In this document: piece after piece, positions 1-12,400 of the stretch
Layout: each line of letters opens with the position of its first letter
Position numbering within the stretch: position 1 is the first letter of the stretch
NCBI GenBank assembly: GCA_020086605.1
Contig: JACBWW010000012.1
Coordinates: 11,989,925-12,053,924, forward strand
Direction: 5' to 3'
Length of the DNA stretch: 64,000 bases
From: Lanius collurio
Lineage: Eukaryota > Chordata > Aves > Passeriformes > Laniidae
The notes under the pieces: generated by a model
Database searches by the model: none
Seen by the model: the letters and a program-made list of their open reading frames with translations, nothing else
What the model was told of the DNA's origin: nothing
Program-made: the position numbers and the translations under genes

Positions 1-114
1 ACTCAGCATGGGCTGGGTCTTTTTTTAATTCCACACTGCTGTGTAAAGCTGCTATGTGTAACACAGTCTGTCTGTCACTGATACCCAAGTGCATCCTGAT
101 CCAATACTGGAGGG

Positions 115-290
115 GGCCAGGAAGCTTCAGAGAGGTTGTGTAGTCGCTCTCACTGGAGACACATAAGAGACATCTGGACACAATCCTGTGCCATCTGCTC
201 TAGGACAACCCTACCTGAGCAAGGAGGTTGGACCAAATGACCCCACTTTGGTCCTTTCCAGCCTGACCCATTCTGTGATTTTGTGATTCA
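115..290 (+). mobile_element. CR1 LINE, 3' end fragment
   Basis: This is a 5'-truncated copy of the avian non-LTR retrotransposon CR1. The sequence runs from a GAGAGGTTGTG block through a CTGGACACAATCCTGTGCCATCTGCTC-like stretch to GGTTGGACCAAATGACC, then TTTCCAGCC and ATTCTGTGATTTTGTGATT. That is the order of the CR1 3' untranslated end on the plus strand, and the terminal repeat of the TGTGATT type marks its 3' boundary. No coding part remains. The left edge is approximate. Confidence 0.85.
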
Positions 291-3200
291 GTGAAGTCAA
301 TGTTTGCTTGAAAAAAGGCTAGGCAAGTAAATGACATCACACTACAGCTCGTTTAGGATGACTGTATACTATTACCATGACCAGGGACATTTTTTCCTGT
401 GATCCCAAAGATGCCCACCTGCCAGTGTCACTGGGAATATTGTACTGTCATGGAAGTGAGAAAAACACAGCAGAAAATAAACATTTGAAGGAAATTACAG
501 TAAGAGGAGCACAGATTATAACACGTAGTGCATAAACATGTAGTACTTGGCACTGTCTGCTTGCACACAAAGAGACTTGCTGTCCTCAGTCCAGTGCAGG
601 TCTGGCTGCTAGTGGTGGAGCAAGAATTCTCCTCCCACTGGCACTGGCTGCTGGCACCTGGTGAACTGGTCAATCTGACATCAGGAAATAGCAGTGATGG
701 ATCAGTGTTTGTGTTTGATATGCTCACAGCCACGCCAAGCCAGCTGTTTTCCACATGTCTCTGCTATTTGCTCTCTCCAGCTCATTAGCTGGTGGTCAAC
801 ATGAACAGCAGTGGTACAGGGCACAGCTCTGTGTGACACTGCTGGTCTCATGTCTCATCTGCTGCAGGTGAGGTCTCACCCTCAACTGCTGCCAAACCTG
901 CCCGTAAGGGAGCCGTCCTACCCTCCTTGGCTCCCAGGGAGTGCAAAGCCCAGGGAGCTGGGGCAGAGTCATCTCTCTCCCCATCTGCTGGAGGCTGGAT
1001 ACACTTAGCCACAGCCTGAAACTTCACTCTAGGGACACCAGGAGTTGCACAACAAGCTTGTTACAGATTAGGCAAAAGTCACATTTAATTGTGCATGAAA
1101 TAAAAATGGACCCCCAGGTGGAGGTGGCAGGGTCAGGCAGCTGAGCCAGCCTTACTGGGACTCTATTGCTGCATCCTAATGCCAATACAATTTCCACAGC
1201 CTCCAGCTCCACAGTCATTCCTTTGATGTGACTCAGTGATCTTTTCAGGTGGTTAATTCCACAACCTGATCTGCTTTAGCACTGGAAAAGGTTTATACCT
1301 GACCTGAATCTCTGCTTCTTTACACAGAACTGATGAGCCTTCATTTTATCCCTCACAGCTTTGTGTAACGGAAACTGCTTTTCTCTCACTTCTTTTCACA
1401 TTTCAGATGTTTGTACAGCATTATTATATTCCTGTATATTTGGGCTTTTTATTGCAGTGATATGATAGAGGGGAAGAGAGGACATACCAAGAAAAGGATA
1501 AATAGAGATCTGCATATTAAATTATGGGGGAAACTGAGCAATTATTTAGTGTGTGTATATGCCTTTGTTGGGGTAAATACATATAGGAAGATACTTTATT
1601 TTTGTATTCATAACAAAATACATAAACTTACATAAGTAAAAATTGATTTTCATCATAAAAATATTTCCTTAGTTAGCTGCTCTTTTAATGCTACATGAAA
1701 ATTCTTCCCCCCTTAAAAAAAAAGGAATTCTAAATGCCCTCTAAATGCAGCCAAGCTCAAGCCAAACAAAGCCTCTGTGAGAGAGGACCAGGGAGAAGTT
1801 TATTCCTTTACATGTCACTTACTGAGTTTTGTGAGCATTTTTTTTAGAGCAGCTGATCCCAGAGCAGGATACTGGCACAGATGCCTCAGCAGCCTGATCC
1901 TACACAGCAGGCTTTATCTCTCTGCTTTTAATCTAATTTATAGATCATCAGGAATACAAACACTATCTGAATACACAGTAAAGGAGTCACAGAACACAGC
2001 AGTGTGGGCCAGTGCATGAGCAGAAGCCCTGTAATCTCCAGTGCCCATTTGTCATAATGTCTTTAGCTCATCTCTGTGCTTCTGCAGCCAGTAAAACTGG
2101 CTCTCTCTAGGCACCCTACCAGACACCAGATACCCAGTGCTTCCCACAGGCGTGGGATAAGTGATGACAGCTTTGGCAGTGGCTCATATCCTGATCACAC
2201 AGAGGTAGGGGATAGCATAGCCCTGGGCTTTACTCATCCTGTCCCTGCATCTCTGCTCTGCACAGAGGACTTGTGCCCAGATACTTCTTAATGGGTGAAC
2301 AGAGCTCAGACCCACATTAAAATGGCTCAGGCATACACTGGACAGGTGCTAATGCTGCTGTGTTGGGCTTGTGCAGGCTACACATTTTGTGTGGCCAAGC
2401 AGGGCTTTGGAGTGCAGATAGCCACAAGTCCACCACCTCCCTCAGGCGCCAACTGCTGACCCATAAGACTGCTGACCACTTTCCCTTCCCCTTGCAGAGT
2501 TTACCAACAGAGCCTCTTTCCAAGGTGACTCATCTCTGTGCTCTTAGTTGATCTTCTCAGAGTTTACACTGCAAAAAAGGTCACAATTGCACCATTCCCT
2601 GGGTATGAAGAAAAGCTCTGTGGTTTTCTTTCTGTGAAGCCTGAAAGGCATTTCAGATCTTGAGCTGCTGGAGAACGAACAACCCTCCCCATGATTTAAT
2701 TTACAAAGGCACTGACTTAATTCCCAGAAGGCAGTGATAATGCTGGCTTTAATCAAGAGGGCTGTGCTTAAGAAGAATTCCCCTCCAACTAATTTTTACT
2801 GCCTAGTTGCATGAGAGCAGAAAGCCCTGCTGAGAGAGGGTAGAAATGCTCTCTCCCCCCCACCCCTGATACAACCAGATCTGTCCTAGTGGGATAGATC
2901 CACAACTGCTTCTCACCACCTTTACTTCAGTGTAAATGTACTGACCAAAAGAGCTCATCTTTTCAGTCTCAGTAAGCTTATTTTACTTGTACTTCCTGCA
3001 GCTAGTCCGTGTTTTAATGCTACAATGCTAAGCCTAAATGACAAAATGATCAGAGGGGAAACCTGGGGGAAATGTAATGATTTCTAGCTACTCAGAGTCT
3101 CCATTCTGAGGGAATCATTTGCTGTGTTTGGAGGTGCAGGTTTCCCCTATGACAGGGAGATAGGGGAGAGCTAGCATTTCCAATCATCAGCTTCTGAGAG

Positions 3201-6000
3201 GCAAACTGAGTGCAGCCTGTCTGCAAAAATCTGGTGAGGACTGAATTATGCAGAGAAGAAAGGAGGACCATATCATTTGCACAGCATGCTATATATTTTC
3301 TTTCTCTATGTTCTCGTTATGCCTCAGCAGTCTTCTCTACCAAAATACTGAAATACAATCCTTCCTTCTGAGAACACAGTGAATAATTCTTTTCTAGATA
3401 AATTCAATCCCAGGAAAGCCACTGATCCTAATGGCAGAGTAGCTGATTGAGCTAAGTCTCAATCCACTTAATGGCCAAATAATCCAAAGTCTGCTATTAA
3501 AATTTTCATTAAACAATGCTGGCAGGGAGAAACAGACTTTTTATAACAGTTATTGCATGAGACCATTCCCTTAAAAACAATGTTTTTCCGTAGCCAGGAT
3601 GCCTCTCCGGCTGGTTGGACCTTGCATATTGCTGCAAGTGCCCCCCCGTTAGCACTGTGGCAAGTGAGAGCTGCTGGCAGCGCGTGGGCTGGCCAGCAGC
3701 GTGTGGTGTGTGCAGGGCAGACGGCTGCTGTTGTCAGCCACCTCCAACGCCTCTCCCACAGCAAATGTCACATAAGGGGGAACTGGAAAACACATTTGAC
3801 TTACAAAACTATTCCCATTTGCCTTCTGTAGAGCCTGGTGCTCTACCTCCTCTCTGCTAGTGGCCTGTATTTATTTCTTCTGCCTTCCATCCCCTCCCCA
3901 CATCAAGATGAAGGTGGCCGTTCAGGCCTGGACTGACACTACATCTACTTTATTACCTGTTTTCTGCATTGACAAATGTATCTGTATTAAGGCATCTTAA
4001 ATACTATACAAATATAATACATCCATTATGTACTGTATTTACTGTTTTCTTTTAAATTTGAAATTTGTCTATATTAAATATTTATTTTCCCTAAGGTTGA
4101 TATATTCCTCTGTGATTTTATTATCTTACTTGCATTTCTCTTGTTTCTCCAATAATAAAAATTGTCAGGACTGAAGGGAGAGTTTGGCCACATAAGGAAT
4201 GGCTTCAGTATTTCTAAGAGGGCTGCTGAGAAACAAATCTGTATTTGATATGTTTCCACATTAACAGAGGTTGACCTTATCTGAGCACAGCCTTAAAAGG
4301 AAAGTCTGTTCAGTCTCAGGCTTGAGAGTACACAGACATGTGGACCTTATGTAAGTAGTAATAAGTGTTTACAACATTGCTTAGATATCTTCATTGTTCT
4401 TAGCTCTACTTTTGCAATACTTTTGTTTGTTCAATTTCCTTTCTCTACTATAATCTTAATGTAGTCATAATGGATTTGATTATATGTTGTTGCTCTTTCT
4501 TGGCTTATTACAAACTGCTGGCAAACAATCCATGGCTCAAATGTGCTCCTGAAAAATCAGCTGCTTAATAATGCCAAATAACAAACAAGTCCTTGGTGAA
4601 GAATCTGTAAACCGAACAAAGGGACACATCTCTGCAGTATGCTAAACAAGCCACTGCCTGCAGTTAGCAGCATGACTGACAGGTGAAGATAAAGGACAGC
4701 AGTAAAGAAAACTGTTTTTTGAAGCTTACACAAAACACCTCTTTCTACAGAGCATGCATCACAAATGTAGCCGAAATTCTAGGGACTAGCGCATAGGATG
4801 CGTGAAAACTTCTTTGGCATGACCTGGATGTTGGATTTCAGCCCCTCTTAAGAGTAACACCCTTATCCGAAACTTAAAACTATACAAAGCCTCATAGTCT
4901 GTTTGTGCTCTTCTCCTCCTGGGAGCCAACAGTCTTGACAGAAGATGTCTATTTGTGAGTCATTGGGTAAAAGAGATACCAATGGGTATCTCTCTGGGAT
5001 TTACAACAGTTCTGTGAAAAATCCAGCTCCTCATTTCCTTTCCATTTTTGCAGGCAACTTATAAAAAGTTCACTTTTGGGGTCAAATGCAATACTGTGTT
5101 CAATCCTGAGATTTTATTTCCTTTAAAAAAATTATAACAAAAAAGTTAAAATAAAGCATCTATTTATTAATTTCGCTTCTGAGACAAATTTGACACCTCC
5201 ATCGCTTTCATCTGCCATCTCGTGCCTTATGCTTGGCTTGTAAACTCTTTGGGCCAGAGACAGGTTTGCTCTGTAGTGCTTTTGATTGCCACAGTAATAG
5301 GAAAAGAAAATAGTGATTATAATCTGCTGGTGTTTGTTCATAATAATTAATAAATGCTGAATGTTTCCTCAAGTGAACAAAACCATCATGTCTTGCTTTA
5401 TAAATCCTTAGATTTGAACTAATCACTCATGGAGTAATTTTCTGTGCATCTATATGATTTAGACTTGCATCCCTGTGGAGAACACCTTGCAAGCACAGAC
5501 CAAAGTTTATATGTCAGAACACAAGCATGTGTACCCCTAGTGCTGCACTGGGCCTCCAGGGAGCAAGTGATGGCTGCCCAGACACAGCTGGGGGACTCTG
5601 TGCTGATTAAATTGAGGGGTATTAATGCTAATTGTTTCTTTAATCTGCTCTCATTCATACTGAGTCTGAGCAATGGTCTGAAACATCACTGCACTCCCTG
5701 GAGCAGAGAGCCCTCTGTAAAAGGACTAGGATTATAGGTCCAAAGAGGGATTTCTTCAGCCTTACCTGTCTGAACCAGCCAACACCAAATCACGCATCAA
5801 CATAAAACCGCAGCACACTGATTTTACAGACATTGATATATCTTCCAAAGAAATCCATGCAACCCTCTCAATTTTCTCCAAGTCTTAACTGAGTTGTGTT
5901 ATTGTGGCTGTAAGCAGCACAATGTGTAAATATTAAAAGGTCACCTCACAGGAAACGGAACTGTGTGAGACACAACTGGCCATCAGTAGGACAGAGATAA
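291..6000. other. Non-coding unique DNA, no gene seen
   Basis: No reading frame here resembles a known protein, and none is long enough to stand alone (the longest are about 100 codons or less and overlap on both strands). The stretch is AT-rich. One patch at about 3600-3760 is clearly richer in G and C, with several CpGs and GCTGG/CAGC-type words, but it shows no promoter motif or plausible exon. A short perfect hairpin at 4972-4993 is listed separately. Confidence 0.6.
4972..4993. repeat. Perfect 9-bp inverted repeat, 4-nt loop
   Basis: AGAGATACC (4972-4980) and GGTATCTCT (4985-4993) are exact reverse complements separated by AATG. The stem is too short for a precursor microRNA, and no matching partner sequence or mobile-element edge is visible. 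It may be chance. Confidence 0.6.
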
Positions 6001-6470
6001 AATCATAGAATGGATTAGGTTGGAAGGAACCTTTAAGGTCATCTCATACAAACCCCCTGCAGTGAACAGGGACATCTTCAATTAGTCAGGTTGCTCAGAG
6101 CCTCATCCAACCTGACCATGAATTTTTCCACAGATGGGGCAAAATCTGTTCTAGTGTTTTATCAACCTCATTGTAAAAGACTTGTCCCTTGCAGCTAGTC
6201 TAAATCGACCGTCCTTCAGTTTGAAACCATTGCCCCCTGTTCTATCACAACAGGCCCAGCTAAAAAGTTTTTTACCCATCTTTCTTGCAGGCCCCCTTTA
6301 GGTATTGGAAGAGGCTGTCACATCTCCCAGGAGCTTTCCCGTCTCCAGACTGAACAACCCTAACTCTCTCAGTCTGTCTTCCTAGCAGAGGTGCTCCAGC
6401 CACTTGATAATCTTTGTGGTCCTCCTCTGGACCTGCTCTAATAGGCTCATGTCTTTCCCACACTGAGGCA
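6001..6470 (-). mobile_element. CR1 LINE fragment, minus strand
   Basis: Read on the plus strand, the block opens with TCATAGAATGGATTAGGTTG and continues GGAAGGAACCTTTAAGGTCATCT, then GTTGCTCAGAGCC, CATCCAACCTGACC, TTGCCCCCTGTTCTATCACA and CTCCTCTGGACCTGCTC. These are the reverse complement of successive parts of the CR1 3' region, so the element points to the left with its 3' end at 6001. About 470 bp remain, 5'-truncated as usual for CR1. It looks younger than the copies at 17.6 and 55.9 kb because the standard CR1 words are nearly intact. Confidence 0.93.
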
Positions 6471-9400
6471 ATGTAGACATGTAGAAGGTCATTGTGACAT
6501 GTAGAGGGTCAGAAGACTCAGGTAGTCTCTTCCTATTTAAAATATTTTGGAATAGAGTTCAAGTATACAGTCACTTTGAAAAGAAAATTGTCCAGATCCT
6601 GTGAACTGAGCACACTATCCACTGCCATACAATGCTGGCAAAAATGCTGGCATGTTCCTATATCCCCAGAGTTTAGCACACAGAAACAGCAAATGTGCCA
6701 TGAGCAATTTTATTCTGCAGCATTTACAATACCTGATGCTTTTTCAACACACATGGTAATTTCTTACCAAGGCTGCAGAAGCTGAGTTTACCTGGTCACT
6801 GAAAACACTGGAAACAGACCAAAAGAAGCTTTTCTTCTTACAGGGATGCTGGAGACCCATCTGAAACACAGGACTTACCTTTGTAGGTGTGACTGTTGGG
6901 ACAGTGTGTTCCATCCTCCCTCTGTGTGCACAGTCTTGTTCTTCACATAATCAAGGGTAGGTAAAGAGCAGATGACCCATGTGGCTGATCATTGCCCAGC
7001 ATAGCAGCTCATGGTCCTTCAGCCTGTATGGGATAAAGTTATTCTCACTGACACTCAGTGGAAAAATTTAAGCTTGTTTCCATGAGATTGTTACTCCTTC
7101 ACTGAATTTTCCTAAAATCATGAAATTTCACGTGGTGTTCTAGGTATATACAGGGATGCCTAAAAAAATGCAGTACTGAAAAAAAATTAAGATCTTCTGT
7201 CTCAGAAAATTTTCTGCAAACCTTGCCTATTCTATTATTTTTAACAACTGTCATCTGATCAGAAGTACAGCTTTACAGACTAAAATGTATAGAATTGAAG
7301 GAACCCAGCATATGCTATTTTAGCAATTATATTATCTAAAGTAGGACTTCCATCTGTTTCAAACCTAATTATTACATCATCTTGATGTAGCTCAATTTAC
7401 AATGAGTGAATTAAATGCTTATGTGAGTGGTTCATACAATGTGAAACACAGCTGTGTCATTTTTATAGACAGAACAGGGCAAAATGTTCTAGACACACTG
7501 AATTTCATTTTTCTACTGTGTATACAAAAAACCCCCTCTTTGTAGCAAATATTTTTCCCACTCTCTTAGCAATACACAATTGTATTTTGGAGAACCATAC
7601 AGCATATACTCTTATTGCAATAAAATGCTGGATATTTTCATCTGCCAAAGAAAAGACTGTGAGCTCAGTGATCAAAACAGTAGTCTCTTTGAAAAGCATT
7701 CAGCTGGTTCTTCCTAACCTAGTTGTTGCCAAACAAAGACAGATTAAGATTAATTGCAGTAATTAAACAAAGGGACAGGCTACAGCATTAGTAGCAACAA
7801 TGTATCACATCCATTGTTCCCAGATACTTTATTCAACAGCAGAACAGAAAAATCACATGAGTTCTAGTCCTTGTAATGCACATTTTCTATAAGAATTAAC
7901 TCTTCAGCTGATACCAGTTACAAGGCATGTGCATGCATAGTTTCATACAGCATGTCTCCAAAAATCCCTTTAACTAGTAAAAGTGAGCTAGATTTAGAAT
8001 ATATTTTTTGACTAGATTATAATGCTCTAAAATAGTTTAATGGGAGCAATTTTTTTAAACTACCTATTTTTTACTTGCATTTCAAATTTCATCTGACAAA
8101 CTGTAGTGAAAAGAGAGGTAGAATATAGATTAGGGTCTAGAAAAAGCTCTTGTTTCAAACTCAATAAGGAATAGTCACCATTTTATTTTTGCTTTGCTGA
8201 TCCAAGATTTTTACTTGCTTTTCAGTTGGGGTTGGGTTTGGGTTTTGTTATTGTTTTTTGTGTGTTTACTTCAAAAGACATACGCTCTGCCTGAGGCCAG
8301 TTCTGGTCACATCAAGGGTTCAGGTTACAGTGTCACCAGGCTCCCAGCAGGACACTACAAATTAGCCATATTGCATTCACAAGGCTTGGCTGTATATCCA
8401 TTCTGAAAGCTAGGGTATTGGTTGTTGTTTCCTCAGAATGAAAAATGAAGGACTGCTCGATCTCTCAAATGCACACCCTGTCAGGGTAGAAAGCTAGATT
8501 TAGAAACTATGTTCATATTTAGGATATTCTAAAGTAAATAAATAGTCTTTGACCAATAGTTTATGGACTCAGCATAAATTCCATGTGCCTCCAAAGCTGC
8601 TCTCCCAGGACTTTTCCCATCCATTTTATCCCCACAGATCTGGATATAAAAGCAGTCTCTACTTAGGAAGACACAATCAGAGATTATTTCAATTAAATTA
8701 AAAAAAATTCCTCTTATGTCCACTTCAGTGTGGCACAGACACAACCTGTTTTGCCAGGGTTGGCACAGCTTAAGGCTTAGTCATTAGTCATTAGGACAGA
8801 AATACACACGTTAAGAAATCAATAGGCAGTTTTGCAAGCAGAAAGGCAGCAGAAAATAAACAGAGCTGTACTCTAGGAAGCAATAATATGTTTTCCTCAC
8901 TTAAGCTTTGAACTGGAGAGCGAATCTGATGGTGGGAAGAAAACATTAAGCACAACTGAGGAGGGGGGAATTTGTCCCTTGCAAATAATTTCCCATGAAT
9001 AGCTGCCTACTCTGACATCTTTTGATTGAGCTATTTCTAGAGCTAACCCTCTGCTTGTAAATACTGATGCTAATCTTGTTTCAGAAATGTTTCATCTTGG
9101 CAAGGCATTAACAAACACTGTACCAGAAATGTTTGGAGTCCAGCCATGCACAAGGCCTTGCTACAACAGATCAATCAATAGTGGAGGTAGATGAAGACCA
9201 GAAGGATGTTAAAATGTGGTCTTCGAGAACATTTTGATTCAGCCAAGACCTGGTTTGGTTTTCCCTTTGCATGAGAAAATTTTAAATTGTGTAAATGCTC
9301 ACAGAAAACAACTGCTAGTTCACAGGCTGAAGTTTGCTTGATGAGAAAAGAAAATTTGATTTGGTGAAGAGAACAAGACCCCTGTAGTGCAGTCATCCAT

Positions 9401-12400
9401 CAGGACAGTACAGGTAAAGCAAGAGGATACCTACTCTCACTCCAGCTACAAATTACAGGAATAGCCATTACAGACCACTTACTAATCAAGTACAGAAAGG
9501 GGGTCCACGGTATAGGCCAAAAAATGATTCATGTTTGCAGATTTTTAAGTCTCCTTCAAGGAGTCAGGTTTTCAGGAACCAATATCTTCAAGACAATCTC
9601 ATTCTTCAGTTGTTTTTGAAAGTCATAATGTATATATTACAGTCTGTTAAATAGCAACTGAACTACAGGAAGTTGGCCCTAATTGCAGTGAATTATTACT
9701 ACTATTACTTGCATTGCTGTTGACAAAGATTGGCAGCCTGGGCTAAACAACTGGAGACAGGTCCCCTCTTTAGACAAACTCAGCTCTAAATATCTTCCAC
9801 TCTCAGTGATGCATTAATGGGAGACAGAGAAATATTACTTTTCCTTATTCAGTGAATAGATACCATTGAACTTTCACCACTTATCTGAGGCTAAAGGCTG
9901 TCCTCATTTATGCCAGATGAAGGGTATTAATAGCAACAAGTGTCACTGGACGAAAGCAGTAAGTGAGCCTTTGGTACAGCTTGTTATTGATAAGACTCTG
10001 ATCCCCTGCCCAGCTGAAGAACAAGACTACAGCTGCCAAACAAAGTGCTTTTGTTTGATGTGGTAGCTGAATCCATGGAGGGAAAGGTGCCAAGCATGAT
10101 TCTGAAGTAGCCTTTTAATAGCAGATAGCTAAAATGAGAGGTTGCTCTGAGTGGGAACACAACACACATGGGGGGAGGCAGTTTTGCTTGATGTGTGAAA
10201 GCTTACTGTTTATACAAGCTGATGCACATGGCATTACATAATTGTAATTGGATGCTTTTTTGTCTCAGAAGACATCTGAATTGGAGCCTAATCATTTGTA
10301 CGTGACATCCTGCAAGCCTTATTAACAAAACAAAAGTTCTGAGTTGTACAAAGATATCAAAAATCCCAAATGGAGTTTAGTAGGAACTATGTTCACCTTT
10401 TCTTTCCATAGCTTTGCCTTAGACCCCTATAACCAGCAAGATGTTTATGGAAATATCCTTCAGGGTAAATTATTAACTATGCAGACAGTAGTGTTGTGAT
10501 TCTGTTTCATTCCAATAAAAAGAGAAATGTGCTGTAGAATAAAAGTCAACAACTCGTTACACAAGTCACCATCTAGTGGTATGTAAGAACATGAGCTACT
10601 ATTCTTTAAGTTTAGATATTATAAACCTTGGGGTCTTAAGGACTTAAATAACATCTTCAGTGCTGCTCCAAATGAATTTGGGAATATATATATATGGTAC
10701 ATATGTGAGTATATTTTATTTTACATACATGTGCAGTACTTTAGATGTATGTATTAATATAGAGAGATACTTCAAGCAAATTTGGTGTTACTCTATGCAG
10801 AGTTTAGTGGAAACAAAGTTTTATGTCATATATTTAAAATGTTGGAGCACAACAGTTTGTAGGGTACATGTTTTTTTAGCCTTTTTCTCCTCACTGCATG
10901 CATTTATATGTGTGCTTGTCTTTATGTGCATCTGTAGCTGTATTTTTTGCCTGTAAGTGATGCTCCAGAGCACACCATGGAAGGGATCTGTATTTCTTAC
11001 TAGGGAGCTGAGTTGCAGTGGCAAAATTGTGGTTTACTAGTGCTATTTGGTAACTGCAGGAAGAAGTGACATCTCCCCCACTGCAGCTATCTGTTCAGAA
11101 GCAAAGCTATTAGGACTGACAGAGAAGCTCATTCTTGCTCATTATATTCCCAGCCCTTACAGATGAGGCAATTTTTCACTCTTCTCAGTTGTGATAAAAG
11201 CTGAGAACAAATACAGCATTATGCTCTATTCAGCCTGTATCTAAAAATGTTCTGAATTTATTTATCTCTGAAGAAAAGCTGTATGCAAGCCAGCACTTTT
11301 CCCTCCCCAAGTCTACCTTTCCTATTTGCATTTATACCTAGCATTATTTCACTTGGGGCCAAATCTTTGGGACATTATTTGACTTTTACCCAATCTTTCT
11401 TTCTGCATTAGTCACCATATGAGATTTGTCCAACAAAGAACTAAATTAAAGGTTTGCAGAGAGGATGTGCACTAGAACTTCCTGATGAAACAAAAAACAC
11501 ATAGCAAACAAGATATGACCTAAGATTACAAAAGTGCACTGATGGCAAGCCATAGCGTTTCTGTTCCTGGGCTTCCAAAATGTCAGAGGATACATGGGGT
11601 GGAGTTGGAGGCAGAGAAATGAGATAGGCTTGGTGTAAGGAAGGATGATCTGCAAATAAACAGCTATGATTAGTACTTGGCCGTGTGCAGCGTTTGTTGC
11701 TTGGACTCCCATAGAAAGAGCAGTATGACCAGCCACAGAAGCCAATACCAGGAGCTAACAAAGGCCAACTCACCCTTTTCCCCACAAGGCTGCTAAGAGC
11801 AAGAATTTGACCATGCCATGCTATTCCAACTATTCTCTACTTTTAGGAAATATTTATTATGGAGATCTCTAAAGTTAAGGAATTGTAGTGAGAGATCTTT
11901 CACTGGTAAGCACTGCAGTGATTGAGCCAGACTTCATTAAAGACAAGAGCACAAAGGAATAACACAAAACTGTCTTATAAAACATCAGGTGAGCTTTGGG
12001 GATGAGTCTTTCTAAACCCTAGTCTGCAAAGCAGGGACTTTTAAGCACTTTTACCACTTTTCAGTTCCTGCCTCCTTGTACAGAACCTTATATCAGGGAA
12101 GATAAGAGTACTTTCTGTATGGACTCGTGCACTGGATTTGGTTTCCTCAGTGGCAGGATACTACACATCAGCTTAGTCACAGGACCTGCCTGTACCACTT
12201 ATACTACTTTAAATGCAAATAAAATATTTTACCTTCAATTGCTTTATTTAGCTAATGCATTTTAGCTCATGTTTATTTTAGTTTATGAGCAGGCATATGG
12301 CTACTTACTTCAGGTCAGCTCAAAAGAGGTTATTGCTTAGATATTAATTGTCTTCTTGAATTTTAAAGTCTGCCTGGGTGGACTCTGTGGAGTCTAGGAA

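Noticed and set aside
3590..3770. GC-richer patch as a promoter or first exon
   Set aside because: CpGs are few compared with the island at 31.7-32.3 kb, there is no TATA, CCAAT or donor-site combination, and open frames there overlap on both strands.
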